Source of the DNA: Phyto melanocephala
Taxonomy: Eukaryota > Arthropoda > Insecta > Diptera > Rhinophoridae
Assembly: GCA_941918925.1 (NCBI GenBank)
Contig: OW799233.1
Coordinates: 57,751,841 to 57,815,840 of the forward strand
DNA length: 64,000 nucleotides
Direction: 5' to 3'
Below, one piece after another: positions 1 to 12,417 of the stretch. Position numbers and translations under genes: made by a program. The notes under the pieces were generated by a model that searched no databases, was not told the DNA's origin, and saw nothing but the letters and a program-made list of their open reading frames with translations. Numbering within the stretch: position 1 is the stretch's first letter; each line of letters opens with the position of its first letter.

Positions 1-3000
1 CTTTTGTGTAACTATTGTATGCTACAGTTACTGACGGTATATCCGCAGAATGTGTTCGTTTTCCACTCACACTGTGTGGCAAAGAATTTTCCTTCTTCTT
101 CGTACGTGTCGAATCTTTGCGTGGTCTCCCAGGTCCAGGCTTAGCCGAAATAACAGTGCTAGATTGCTGGGATATGCTAGGCGCGACGTTGTCTTCAGAT
201 AATGATACATGTGGCGTTGGTAAAGTTACATAACCTCCGTGATCATGAACCAAATATTGCTGTTTTTTCCGCTCGGTTTCTCCATGTTGATGGTGTGATA
301 ATAAGTTGCTTGGTTGTTTTGATGTGTCAGCTTCTGGAGGTAAGGAGTAACAATGCTCCAGTGCTACTTGACTGGCCTGACTAGCTTGACTAACTTGACT
401 GGAGCCCCCATCTGAAGTTGTGGGCGACATTTTTACCTCATCGGTTTCCTCTTCCGTTGGGGACAAGTCTTGTGGAGTGGATTTTTCTGTTGATATTTGT
501 ACATCAGCGGATAGGGGCTGAATTGTAATGCCTGGCAGAACAGGGTTATTATCAGCGACAAAATTAACGGCAGCTGTAGACTGAATTTTTTCGTCGATAG
601 GTGCTAATCCATTTGAGCTATAATGCGTAGAGAGAACATTTTTTGGCGTATCTGGTATTATATGCAGTGATACACTTGAATATGACAACTCTCTCGTATC
701 GTTTTGCAATGGTGACAATCGATTTTTAATTTGTTGAACAATTTGAATCTTTGACTTTGTGTCATTTTTAGATCTACCTGTTTCAAACTTGACATTTGTA
801 AATACAGTATTTTCTTTTTGATATTTTTCGCTGTTGGTAGTCCTTTGCCCATCTTTTTCCATACTAGCATCACATGAGCTATTAAACAATCTTAGTTCAT
901 CCATCAGACGAGCACCTGGAGTAGGAGGAGCTTTCGTAATGTCGGGTGTTACAGGCATATCAATGCTAATAGAGTTTTTGCGTGAACAACACAGTGACGG
1001 TCTTTGTCCGACTGTTGTCTTTAACATATTATTTTCAGTTAGTGTTGTAGATGATACCTTTTCTTGTTCTTCTCGTTGTTTACGTTCCTGTTCTTCAAGA
1101 AACTCTCGCTCAATTTGAGCCATATACTCAGTGTTTCGTCTTCGCCTTTCTTGATATTCACGTTCTTCCTCAGAGTCACTGTATATTCGATCGTATTCAA
1201 ATATTTTCCTTTGACTTTGAACTGGAATATTTTCGAGTTTGTTTTCTTTGGGAGTTTTATCTACAAAATGTTCGTTAGTTTTGTCTGTTAATTTTTGTTT
1301 AACATCAGTTTTTGTAACATCTGTCTTGTTGCCTTGCTGTGAATCTTCACCAAAACTTAACGAACTATCTTTGCTTATGTCTTCCAAATCAAAAGCATTT
1401 GCTGACATGACCGCTGGCCTTATATCATTATTTTTGTATGTCTGTTTTTTAGATGATTTCGTATCTTTTTTCAACTCTTCTGAGCACAAGTAGTTGCCTT
1501 TTGTTGTCATGTCTCTTCCTTTTGTATTTGCAAGATTGGTTGTCGTTTTGAGCTCATCTTCATCATCTTCCGAATCCGAGTAAAGATCTCGAGTTATTGT
1601 CTGTCGTGATTTTTGTAGATTTTTCTCTTTTCGCCCTTTGTTCTTTATGTCATCCTCAGATATTGAACTTAATTCATCATCACTAGCACTATCATCGCCA
1701 TCTCCTGAACTTCCAAGCGCATCTGCATCGCCTTCCACTTCATCTTCATCGTCATCATCGTCTTCGCCATCACTAGCCGAAGAGGATGAAAAAAAACTTG
1801 AATTGCTACCTTTTCGTTTTAGACGCGTTGCTAGAGTGCTTGGTGAAGGTTTAATCTTTAACGATTGATTGGTGGAATCTTTTGCAGTTTCTTTACTACT
1901 CAAAGCAATATTTGCAAATGCGGCAGTAGAGCTTAGATTTGAATCATCCTTTTCAGAATCTGAGCCGTACACCATTTCTTCCTGATCACTAAGGTGCTTT
2001 TCAACGTCGGCGGTTTTTTGAGATTTTGGACTAGGCTGTCTGCGTATACGTCGAAAGGACGGTAATTTTGGAATAGATGCACGCAATCCCAAGGCTGGAT
2101 AGCCTGAATTAAAATCGGATAAATCTCGATGACTGTTAATAAGCTGATTAATATCAGGTGGTTTATCAATGCGATTAGTCGTTGGTGCTGATGTTATATT
2201 GAGAGCGCCTAAAATAATACCAGTGGACTTTTCAGAAGCTTTTCCATTTTCACTTTTGTGTCGTCGACTTTTTTGAAATTGTTCATCCCACCACGCTTCA
2301 AAGTTTTTAAATGCAGTATTTTCAATCATTTTTTTGTTAAAATCTCGCTTTAATATTTGTTTCAGTTCATCACTTACTCTTTTTACTACTTCTTCTATAT
2401 GCCGTTTGTACGGATCTTCGTCGTAAACATTTGAAGGATAACCCATATAAGTAGAATAAACATCGCCGCGATAAAATTTGTACGCATCTCCATAAGGATC
2501 GCCGTACGTTACTGTGGGATTCGCGCTAAACGTAGGTAAACTTCCACTTATCCCCGGTAAATAAGACGATTGTATATAAGCGGGATGTAGGTACTGAGCT
2601 GTCGCACTATCTGTGGCTGACGTATATGAGGGATATCCGCTGGCAGCATAATAATAAGGATTTGAAGATGGATGTGGTGGATACACATAAGCCGATGTAA
2701 GGTTTTGCGTTATTTCCACTGGAAGTGGTGGTTTTGAATTTGTTTCATCTGTTTCTGTTCTCTGTTTCATTATGCCTTCGTTAGATGATAAACTAGAAAG
2801 CGACATGCGGTCGTCGTCTTTTTCTTTTAAATTACAAGGATAAATTGGACTATAGGAATCTTTTTTGAGTAATATTTCATCGTCACTGGACGAAATATCG
2901 CTTGCTCCATGCTCAACAATTCTAAGATTTTCTGAAGATTTACCCTTCTCACTTAAAGATTTCGCCGACGACCTTTCATTGGAGTTTAAATTCACTTCGC

Positions 3001-5656
3001 CATCTTCTTCACCGACTTGTGCAGCCTTTTCTGCATCTGATTCACTACTATCCATCTGTAGAAATGGAGGGGCGTTGCCAAACGATTTCCCCTTAAACAT
3101 GAGTGCAATCCGTGTGTCCAAGTCTACACTACCCAAATCGGTATCAGTTCCAAATTCCGTTTTGTCTGCTGATATTAAATTTTCTTCCATAGATAATTTC
3201 GTCCCACCACAATGCGGATCCTTTTGCTCTTTCTTCATAAACTTGGATGTCATTACATCCTGACCTGGAGGAGGAGGCTCTGGCTCATCCCAATCGGGTG
3301 TTCTATCTGGAGGAGGAGGTGGCGGTGGTGGCTGATTCTGTGGTTGTAATGGTTGTAGATGACCAGGCCAAGTTCTATTTCCTGGATGCCACATGTGCGG
3401 ATTAGGGGCACTTTCACTTGGATATCCGTAGGCATGGTACGGGTAATTTCCTGGAATAGATGAGCTAACCAGATGTACAGGTGTTTGCGATATACCAGGT
3501 TGAAGGGGATAGTATACACTACTGCTAGGTGACGGGTAAGGCTTAAGAGCAGAACTTGTACTGGAAATTGTTTCCACATAATCCCGTGAATAACGTGACG
3601 TCGAGTTATATTTTTCACCTCCACGTACCTTAACTGTTCGATCACGATCTCGATCTCGATCTGCATCATTCGATCGTTCTCGCTCTCTTTCCCGATAATC
3701 GCGCTCTCTATTTCGTCTATCGCAATCTCGATCGCGTGATTTATCATATTCGCGGAGTCTATCTCGGTCGCGTTCTCTATCGCGTCTAGAATTAATGCTC
3801 CCACGATCGTTACTACGTTCTCTAGACCGGTCGCGTTTGTGAAAATTATGATGGTGTTTAGATCGATCCTTATCGTGGCGCATTCCAATTGACGAAGAAA
3901 CATACTTGTCCCGGCTTTGGACATAATCTTTGCGCTTATCACGATATCTTTCGCTCTCCTCGCCATATCTGTCCGTTCTGCTATGAGAAAACCTTTCATA
4001 TTCTCGATCTGACCGATAAGTATGTTTATAGGATGCACTAGTCGAATCAAGGCCATCCTGTGATATTTGTAACATATATTCACGTTGATATTCCGGATGT
4101 GCAATTTTTGATACGCTAGTGACCTGAATATCAATATCAGCGTTTTGTAAAGATGTAGAATTGATAGATTCAGATGTCGGCTTTGGTTTCGTTGATGTTA
4201 AATTGTCTATTGTTTGTTTACATACACTACCAAAGGGATCATAAAAAACGCTCAAATTCTGTGAAAATACAACTAAGGTAATAAAACCGAATGTATAAAT
4301 ATCAAAGAATGTATATTACCTTTCCCATAACCGATTTTTTATTAAATTTTTCAACACACAGCCGAGCAGCTTTAACATTTTCAAATACGATTCTGGCAAT
4401 TCCAAGATGCTTATTAGTGGTTGGATGGTGATATATATATATTTCATCATACACTCCACATTTATCAAGCATTCGGGCTAAAAATTGCTTATCAATGTTA
4501 TCATTTAAATTTGTCACTGTTATTTCAATTGCCGGTGGACTGCCAACATAGTTCTGGTCAATTTTTAGCCTATGTAAAATAATTTATTTTTACTAAAACA
4601 TTAATTTAAAAAACTAAAAATCTAGATTGTAAATTAAGGAATTTACTTGATTTAATATTTTAATTTCGTAGATTATTACAATTCTGTTGCAATAAGAAAA
4701 TACTGCTTATGTCTGTTCGTATAGTTTTTCAGAAAAGCACTTTTAAATTTTTGAGTAGATTTTTTTTATTCTCTTTAATATAAAGATTATTTTACATAAA
4801 TTCTGCGCTTAACAAATAAAATAGCGTATTTATTTTCATAAATTTAGCTATATATAAGTTATTATTTTCAATCATATTATTTTCTGAATAAATATAGGCA
4901 CAAAATTTTAATGATTTCCTTTAAAGTTGTCCAAATAAAGGTAGAAGTTTGCCTAAAGGAAGTTTTGAATTCCGGGATTACAATGATATGATTATCTCAA
5001 TTTTAGCTTTTGTCGACTTAAGCAGTTTTTCTTTTTTGACACAGAATTAACGTACATATATATTTATGCTTATTTAAGTATTTACTAAATAGTGTATGGT
5101 AAAAACAAACTCATATCTATGTATGTATGTATGTACATAGGCATACATATATGATTTCTAATTCGATAAAATAAGATTTTTTAAAAATTAATATCAAAGT
5201 TTCAATGTTTAAATTAATTTTTAACATGTCGTAAGCTAAAATGTTAACCACTTAATTAGATTTTTTATATAAGTTACTGTTTTAAAATAGCATATAATTG
5301 TAATATATCTAAGTCAACAACAAACAGATAAAACACAAAGTATATTAAGGTAGTACTTACCGTGGAACTGTCAATGCCATGGGTTCAACAGGTCTTGCTC
5401 GTAATCGCACCACTGGATTGCGGGGATCTCTTGTCATTACTGCTGGATATGTCGAATCGTTTGGCACAACACCATCAAAACGATACAGCTTGATGGCACC
5501 CTTAGTAATTGCAGGATCTGAGAGCAATTTAAAATTTCGCGGAGCCTTTTGCTGAGTTATTTTGTTACCCAGCTGCTCTACCGAATTAACAGCACCATTG
5601 CTGTTCGGATGTGTTGGTGGCACGCGGATATAATTGGTGTCCATTAGGTCATGCAT
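1..5656 (-). CDS. Set1: Set1/SETD1 histone H3-K4 methyltransferase, N-terminal part (3 exons, runs off left edge)
   Basis: Catalytic subunit of the nuclear COMPASS complex, which methylates histone H3 lysine 4. Exon 1 is 5361-5656 (ATG at 5654-5656), exon 2 is 4320-4569, exon 3 is 1-4258 and still open at the window edge. Junctions are GT-AG and keep frame (VPR|LKIDQNYVG; VMGK|NLSVFYDPFG). Exon 1 has the conserved KLYRFDG and RDPRNPVVRL motifs; exon 2 encodes the Set1 RRM (TNLNDN..HLGIARIVFENVKAARLCVEKF, about residues 110-182). Exon 3 gives an Arg/Asp/Ser-rich tract (about residues 258-400), a poly-Pro block with RTPDWDEPEPPPPG near residue 505, the conserved NTAFKNFEAWWDEQ motif near 831, an acidic Ser/Asp/Glu tract near 1023 and a PGRPRK AT-hook-like motif near 1551. 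At least 1,601 residues are present, so the catalytic N-SET/SET/post-SET part must lie beyond the left edge. Frame was checked at five points along exon 3. Confidence 0.95.
4570..5360 (-). other. Set1 intron 1
   Basis: AT-rich 791-bp intron between Set1 exons 1 and 2, with donor gtaagtact and acceptor ttttacatag read on the minus strand. It holds short atgtatgtatgt tracts but no coding sequence or clear insertion. Intron 2 (4259-4319) is only 61 bp, a normal short fly intron. Confidence 0.8.
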
Positions 5657-5823
5657 GCGTCAACACTTAATGCTTGTACTGCACTTGACACCCCTGAACT
5701 ACAAGAATGAAAAACTTACGCTTACTTTTGAAAATTTAGGAGAGCAACTTACCCTTTATACAGTTTCTGTATCCTATATGATCTATTAAACACAAAAGTG
5801 ATAAGAACACACATTAAACCTCA
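5657..5823 (-). promoter_or_regulatory. Set1 5' leader and putative promoter interval
   Basis: Non-coding stretch upstream of the Set1 start. On the minus strand a donor-like gggtaagtt (GT at 5751-5752) and an acceptor-like ttcttgtag (AG at 5699-5700) would define a 54-nt intron in the 5' UTR. No TATA box is evident. An open reading frame starts on the opposite strand at 5824, so the interval could serve as a bidirectional promoter. This is inference only. Confidence 0.35.
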
Positions 5824-6004
5824 GTGGATTCAACACATTATTGCTTGCTTGGCACATTAGTGTTATCCAAAAAAAATAAGCGACTGTTTAACACGGCCAA
5901 GACAAAACAGTACAGCGCGTACCTTGCAAATGATAAGGTGGCTGCTAAAACGACGTCAAGAGCTCTGTTGGCAGAATTTGATTTCTCGTTTCCAATCAAC
6001 GGAG
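5824..6004 (+). CDS. Unidentified divergent ORF, possible first coding exon
   Basis: A 60-codon open stretch starting MDSTHYCLLGTLVLSKKNK and ending ..FDFSFPINGG at a donor-like ggag|gtaaaaag (GT at 6005-6006). It lies head-to-head with Set1, 168 bp from the Set1 ATG. The N-terminus is basic and hydroxylated with no acidic residue after Asp2 until residue 37, which would fit a mitochondrial presequence, but I do not recognise the protein. No downstream exon was found before the repeats begin. It may be a genuine 5' exon, an orphaned gene fragment or a chance ORF. Confidence 0.3.
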
Positions 6005-6006
6005 GT

Positions 6007-7062
6007 AAAAAGCAAATTTCTATTTATCTTTAATATATTCTGCTTATTACCAACAAAGTTCACAGAATATATAAAAAGTTGTAGTTTATACAATTTTCCA
6101 AAGTTTTATTAAATTTCTAACAAAAAATGTTATACAAAAATGAAATCAATGTTCGCCGTCGTCGCAAGAAAAAATGTTAGGCAAAAACAGTATTTGCAAT
6201 CTAATTTTTCTTAGCTAAACTAGCGATTTTAAAAAAATAATTTTAAGAAAAGTTAATTTTTTGCTCTCAGTGGCCTTGCCAAGTCAAGTTTTTTTTTGCT
6301 GGTAAAAATACATTATTTACAAAAACGCAAAATGAGCGACATTAATTTTTGTAAAAATATGTTTGAAGTCAATAGTTTTAAGACCTAGTCACATAGAATC
6401 AACATTACCATAAATAACCATTTTGTATAACCTTTTCCGTTATTACGTTCAGTTTATTAGAAAGCGGCGAAGCAAAATATTTTAAAAACAAGCTTGTTAC
6501 TATAAGCCTTAATGAACAGTAAGGAGAATATTATTGTGAAAGGCTTGATAATAATTATTTATCAAACGATATAGAACCCATGCAGTAAACCTTTTTTTCA
6601 TAAGCTTGTTCTAAGTTTATAAATGTAATTACATTATTAATGTTTCAGCTTTTTGTTGTTCATCTAATATACTAATATAATACACTAAATATAACAATTA
6701 GTAATTTATATATGTACATATGCAAGGCGAATCCATATATATATATATTATATATATGTATATAAATATATAAAAGAGTAACGTGACTGAATATCATCGC
6801 ACGGCTCAAAAAAAGGTTTTTCATTTTGAATTGTGTTAGAAGGTTGAATATAATTCTTATAAGAGCCTGCATCAATTAGCATTTTTACAATATTTAACCA
6901 TTCCTCGCCCTACATTAAAATTATGGAAGCGAAGAATGCGCTAACAAATTTATATATAACAAATTTTCTGCATGGGTATTTGACTGTTAGTTCTCTTGTT
7001 GACATGCTTGCTGGTAAATATTTTCATGATTATTAGAATTGTCATTTTGGCTGCAAAAAATG
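6007..7062. other. AT-rich non-coding DNA
   Basis: No convincing coding sequence, tRNA or terminal repeats. There is a (TA)n-rich patch near 6735-6775. If the ORF at 5824-6004 is an exon, this would be its first intron. Confidence 0.5.
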
Positions 7063-7870
7063 TCAGAAAAAATGGTTAAATATCACAGTCTTTATCACAG
7101 TATGGTTTTTTTTAATTACTAGATCTTTGATCTCTCTCCACATTTGTTTTTGATCACCCGCATTGTTAATTTTATTATTAATGTATTTACTTTTTTCGTT
7201 TTCGATTTTCACTTTATATAAATTCCTTATTGTTTTGTAGTTGGTCCATGCCTGATTTGTATTTTCCAATTTTGCTGGCTGGTATTTAATTATTTTGTCC
7301 TTTTTCATTAAACGTAATTCACTATTAAACCACCGATTTATATTGCTTTTTTCCAGTATAATTCTCTTATTAGTAAATTTTTGCATAGTTTCTTTAAAGC
7401 AATTTTCAAATAAGGTTACATTCTCATTAATGTTTTCATTTTCATTGTACACCATATTTTTACTTAACTCTGTGTTAAATGCCTCTTTGTTATACTTAAA
7501 AATTTCTAATTCTTGGTTGTGTATGTTGGTATAATCATTCTTTTCAGTTTTAATTAAAATATTTATCATTTCATGATCTGCTATTTTACTTGTAGTGCTG
7601 TTGTTTACCGATATATTACAATTATTTGTTATAACAAAGTCAATTATTGTTCTAGAATTTTTCGCTACTCTAGTATATTAACTAACTAATCGTCTAAGAC
7701 CATTATCATTTAGTATACATTCGAGTTGATTCTTATTTGTCGAATTTTTAGACCAATCAATATTAAAATCTTCTGTTATTAAAATATCACAGTTATAATC
7801 ACTTATTTCATCTAAAACTTCTTCAAACCTTTTACAAAACTCCGACTCTCAATAACAAGGCGATCCACAG
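7063..7870 (-). mobile_element. Non-LTR retrotransposon fragment: endonuclease C-terminus and RT linker
   Basis: Read on the minus strand from about 7870 the frame shows DILITEDFNIDW (the GDFN-type endonuclease motif), then a stop, then TRVAKNSRTIIDFVITN and KIADHEMI (the late APE-endonuclease Asp and Asp-His motifs). It continues into NINRWFNSELRLMKKDK, NQAWTNYKTIRNLY and DQKQMWREIKDLVI, the standard linker ahead of the RT of Jockey/CR1-type elements. The 7063-7569 part is open for 168 codons. The RT itself is missing. A diverged relative lies at 55600-57260. Confidence 0.8.
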
Positions 7871-9060
7871 AGGAGTATTTGGCCTGAAAAGCTAGTCAAA
7901 ATTATTAAACGTGTTTTTTGAATTAAAAGTTCTAGTTTTTTTATAGTTTTAGGTGTAGTATGATATAAGAAATATAGTGGCAGACTTTGAAAAAATTACA
8001 CTGTGCAACAAAAGTACACTGAGCAAAAAAATTTTTTTTTGTCTCTGCTGGAAATAAAAGTATGTGGACTATATTGATTTTGATGCCCTTAATTCAAAGC
8101 TGTTTTCCGTTCTTCTCTAGTACGTAAGGATTTTCTGTTAAAGGCGTGGCATATTTCACTCTCTAAATCGTTGGGCTGCCTAATATATTTTGTCATAACT
8201 TGAAAACGGATTCTCCGATTTTAATAGCAGGAATATCAGAAGATGCACCGGAAAATTCTGCTTAAACTAACCAAACACATTTCTTTTCTATTTATTACTA
8301 TTTCGGAGTTATTAAAAATGTAATGGCGAAAAAAAAAATTTTTTCCTGCAAAATTCGTAAAATTTTTTGTTTTCAAAATGCCATAAAAAGATTTAAGAAC
8401 CAAAAATTTAAATTTTTAAGATTTTTCCAAAAGCTACATTCCTAAGTCGGTATAAATAGTAAAACTCAATTAACAAATGTTGATTTTAAAGGTTTAAACT
8501 CATTCTTAACAGACTGTATGTACATTCATACATATTTGGGTGATTCACAAGGTGTCTTATCATGTCATATTGTCCTATTGTCCTAAAATTTTACAATGGT
8601 TTAAAAATGTTGTTGTTGCTTTTCAAACAAAAACTGTCTTATAATAATAGAACTTTGTACGCTATGTTTATTGTGTTGTCGTTTTTAAAAAGCAGAGACC
8701 TGTGCTAAACGGCTACGCCAAGCCGCAACAGTTTTTATAAGCTGTCGCCGTTCATTGTATAATTTTATCGGGCTGACATCCAAATTTGAGCGCAGTTGCT
8801 AATTTTTGATAACAAATCACTGGTGGCGTCAAATAAGATCGTCTAAGGACTCTGCTTCGCATACAAAAGTTTTTCCGCGTTGCGGCCTGCGGCCGTGCTT
8901 ACGGGTTTTTTTCTCCAGTTGGACGCGGCAGGTGGCTTCGCTGAATAAAGTTTTCCTGCGTGCGTCACAAGAATAAAAAAATGTCTTTTCCCGGAAACAG
9001 TAAAGTTAAGTATTGAAATCTGTCCTCGCCTACTAAAGTTTTTCTGCGTGCGTCACAAAT
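7871..9060. other. Unannotated repeat-like DNA
   Basis: No protein homology recognised. Two GC-richer patches (about 8700-8780 and 8860-8960) share tgcgtgcgtcacaa-type phrases, one near 8960 and one near 9045, which suggests remnants of an interspersed element. Confidence 0.4.
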
Positions 9061-9105
9061 ATAAACATTAATTAATTATAAAAATAATTATAACAATATT
9101 CTGAA

Positions 9106-9272
9106 AAAATATGGCTTTATCTCTCATTTGCGAAAAAAATATATGGCTTTATCTCTCATTTCGCAAAATTTTAAATATGGCCTTACCTCTCAATGATTGG
9201 GCAATAAGGCCATTATGGCTTTATCTCCCATTCAATTGAGCAATAAAGCCATCATGGCCTTATCTCACATGG
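9106..9272. repeat. Short tandem array, atggcYttatctcYcat unit
   Basis: About six diverged copies of a unit beginning atggctttatctctcat, at roughly 9110, 9142, 9176, 9216 and 9254, with spacers of 15-22 bp. Partly inverted halves (ggcaataaggccat, gcaataaagccat) make local hairpins. No coding potential. Confidence 0.6.
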
Positions 9273-9280
9273 TATTAAAG

Positions 9281-10007
9281 CACCCCCCAAATATACATAT
9301 ATATAAGAAAAAGTGCCTGATGAGCAAAAATGGAAGAAATGTTAAAATTTAAAAAAACGTCAAAAATAATGGCGCAAACTTGCGCAAACTTTTTTTTTTT
9401 TTTGTTTGTAAAACCAGAGATTCCAAATTTTATTATGGTATTAAACATAATTCGTAGAGATGCTAACCTCACTTTCAAAAACCTCTTCTTTTTTTTTTTT
9501 TTGCAAAAAAAGTGTATAATTTTTTTTTTTAGCATTTGAACGAATTGTTTCAACATGAATATTCAACATATTAAATTTTTTTTTTCTTTTTTAAATAACC
9601 TTTGATCAAACCTTTCAGCGAAAAAAAAATCATTGTTAAACCTTTATTCGTTTAGCCGTAAAAAAAATATCATAAAAACATCCAGAAACCGAAAAAAACA
9701 TTTAAATCTCATATAATTTTCTTCACTTTCTTGACTTTAGCAGTGTCTCAGAGCTACAAATCGCAACTAAAAGAACTGTGATATGTTTTTTTACACACCT
9801 CATCACATTGAATACCCGTTTCCCTACGAATGGATGACTTGCATTTACTGCACTCAGCCATGAATGAGTGCTTGTATTGTTTATTATTATAAAAAAAACG
9901 TTTGTTTTTATAAATACTTTATTTTCCACTAATTATAATTAGTATTTTTTATGGTTTTTAATAGTCCTGTCTATTTTTTCAAAACCAATTATTATTTTTA
10001 TAGAGCT
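9281..10007. other. AT-rich DNA with homopolymer tracts
   Basis: Several poly-T/poly-A runs (9390, 9490, 9520, 9575). The only open frames here come from low-complexity sequence. Nothing else is seen. Confidence 0.5.
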
Positions 10008-10011
10008 TTAG

Positions 10012-10097
10012 GGTCGTATTCATTAAAAATTTTAGAGGTTTATTGGACGAATTTCTCTACAACATCTGTCAAATAAACCTTTAATAAACCTAAAATA
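10012..10097. repeat. Relic of the GGGYCGTATTCAT foldback MITE
   Basis: gggtcgtattcattaaaaa followed by a hairpin of rtttattrrrcgaattt and caaataaacctttaataaac resembles the complete foldback element at 14702-14818. One terminus is missing or diverged. Confidence 0.55.
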
Positions 10098-10351
10098 TTT
10101 AGTTTTTACACTTCTTTACATATGGCGTTGGCAGCTGTACATATGTATATATAATTAAAAGAATCTAATGTTTGCTTTCATCCACGTGCAACCAACCTTG
10201 CCTTTCTATGTATATTACCATCACTGCCTTTTTTAATGCTGAAAATCCATATCCATTGGTTTTGTTCTAAGACGTTTACATCTTTGTTGATCTTTACTCG
10301 TACTCTCTACTACTACATTATCATCCACATCACTCTCTTCTATTTCATTAT

Positions 10352-11800
10352 CTAAATTATCTGTAGCCTCTTAACTTTATAACTTTCCTTACTTTGCTTA
10401 TCTTCACGGTATCTAATTTTCACTATTTCATATTTCAAAAATCTTACATCTCGACTACTTTCAACTTCCTTATTTTTATCATAATAAAATCTAAAACCAT
10501 TAGTAGTATAACCAACCAACTTCATTTTTCTTGGTTGAGCTTTGAATTTACCTCTCTGAATCTGTTTTGAAATATTTACATAGGCCTCTCTTCGAAAAGG
10601 ATGTATTTTATTAAAGTCTGGCTTTTCGCCATACCATAATTCAGCTGGTGTTTTATCCTTTTCGACTGCTGTTATCGGGGAACGATTAATTACATATGTA
10701 GCATACTGCACTGCTTCGATCCAAAAATATTTTGGTAAATTTTAATTTAGTAAAGCACATCTGGCATTGTTTACCACCGTTCTATTGAACCTTTCAGAAA
10801 CTCTGTTAAGTTGCGGCAAGTAACGTATGATTGTTTCTTCAGTTATACCAATTTTTGAACAATAATTTACAAATTCTCTACTTTTATATTCTGATCCACT
10901 ATCTATTCTCAAAACTTCAATCCTAGGATCAAATTTATTGAATACTTTCTTAGCATAGTCTCTGAATACTTCAAAAACATCAGACTTATTACGTAACATT
11001 ACCACCGAAAAATGGGAATAATCGTCAATAAATGTGTACCTCTTATCATCATGGCTCAATTGATTTTTGGGTCCAACTAAATCACTGTGAACCTCTTGTC
11101 CACAACGAGTTGCTCTTTTTCTGGTACCTCTAAATGGGGATTTTGCCATTTTTTCACTTAAACAAATTTCTCAATCGATAACGTTTGTGTAATAGCAGCA
11201 GTGGCCAAATTTTCTATGTAAGGAATTTACACCTGGAGTTGACGCTATTTCAAAAGTGTTGGAGCTTTTAATTTTTAAAAATTGCCCACATTTATCGTTT
11301 TCTATCTCGATTGTACATTACTAAGTGTTCACCCTTTTTGGCAATATTTGTTTTCGAACACTGCTTCAACTGAGTTAGGTTATTTATGTAGTTAAACCAC
11401 TTTTCATTTACCATGTGATTTGATGCTCCCGAATTTAAAATAAATTTGTCCGACAGTTTATATTCTGCTTTGTTGTACTCGTCTTCAGCAACTTCGAAAT
11501 TAAAAAGGACTGGGTTGAAATTAGCACAATTCGCGTTACCTCCTCCTCCACGTCTGTGATCACCGCCATGATTATTTTGTGGTTTGTTGAACTTGAACTT
11601 ATTTTTACAATATTTACTTGTATTACCAAATTTGTTGCAATTAAAACATTTGATATTTTTCATCTCTGGACAATATTTATTATTATGGTCACCTTTGCAT
11701 TTATAGCACTGTAAACTAGTCCGAAAAGCACTATTGCCACACACCGAAACATTGTTTTCGTTAAATTTTAGTTCTTTAAGTATTCGACTTGTCAAATTAT
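10352..11800 (-). mobile_element. Ty1/copia retrotransposon fragment (gag knuckle, protease, integrase)
   Basis: Minus strand, in order. At 11800-11292 are two zinc knuckles (CYKCKGDHNNKYC and CFNCNKFGNTSKYC) and a protease motif FILNSGASNHMV, in which the catalytic Asp of DSGA is Asn. At 11149-10742 is the integrase core with HSDLVGP, RIDSGSEYKSREF and VSERFNRT, so the Asp-Asp-Glu triad is kept. At 10711-10352 are TPAELWYGEKPDF and GYTTNGFRFYY, the conserved stretch after the integrase core. Stops and frame breaks separate the blocks. RT, RNase H and both LTRs were not found, so this is a dead internal fragment. Confidence 0.88.
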
Positions 11801-11819
11801 TTTAATTTCTTTCAGCTGC

Positions 11820-12417
11820 AGTTGTACTTTCCCATGCCGTACTAAGATTAGAAGGGTATAAAGTATATACTTTATAATATATACTTTATCACAAAAAAAA
11901 TCACTTTCTATATTACTTTAACTTTTTTAACACACCAATAAATTAAATTTTTTAATATCACATATTTTGTTGCACTTTATGGCTTAAATAAACGATTTGT
12001 AAAACAAACAAAATCAAGATTACAAAATTGGTAAAGGTAAAAAATTCCGTTTTAGTTTGTAAAGAAAAAAAAATCCTAAACAAAAGGAATAAAAACAACT
12101 TAGATATTTCTGTACGAAATCAGTCAGATATCTATCAGACATGTCGGTAAACAAAAAAGAATAATATCCCTTCGACATATCGGTACGAAATCAGTCAGAA
12201 ATCTATCAGACATTAAATTTCCCAGACATGTCTTACAGAAATCTGTACGAAATGTCCGTAAAAAAAGTCAGATATTTGTAAGACTTGTCACAAGGTGTCC
12301 TAAATTCAAATTTTCTAAAATAATAACATAAAATATATGAGTGTTGTGAACGACCCTTCATGTTGCAATAAGTATGTATATTTTTATCAGTCTACACACC
12401 CCCAAAAAAACGACATG
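11820..12417. repeat. AT-rich interval with imperfect direct repeats
   Basis: Phrases of the form cggtacgaaatcagtcagaWatctatcagac recur between about 12105 and 12280 (three to four times), a decayed tandem array. No coding sequence. Confidence 0.45.

Noticed and set aside
1638..1868. Ser/Pro-rich plus-strand open frame
   Set aside because: It is antisense to the acidic Asp/Glu/Ser tract of Set1 and has no independent support.
3253..4134. A 293-codon minus-strand open frame rich in Ile/Glu
   Set aside because: It is a shadow of Set1 exon 3 in another frame; the true frame gives the RS-like and RTPDWDEPEPPPPG sequence and joins both upstream exons.
9275..9556. Lys/Phe-rich open frames on both strands
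   Set aside because: They arise from poly-A/poly-T runs.
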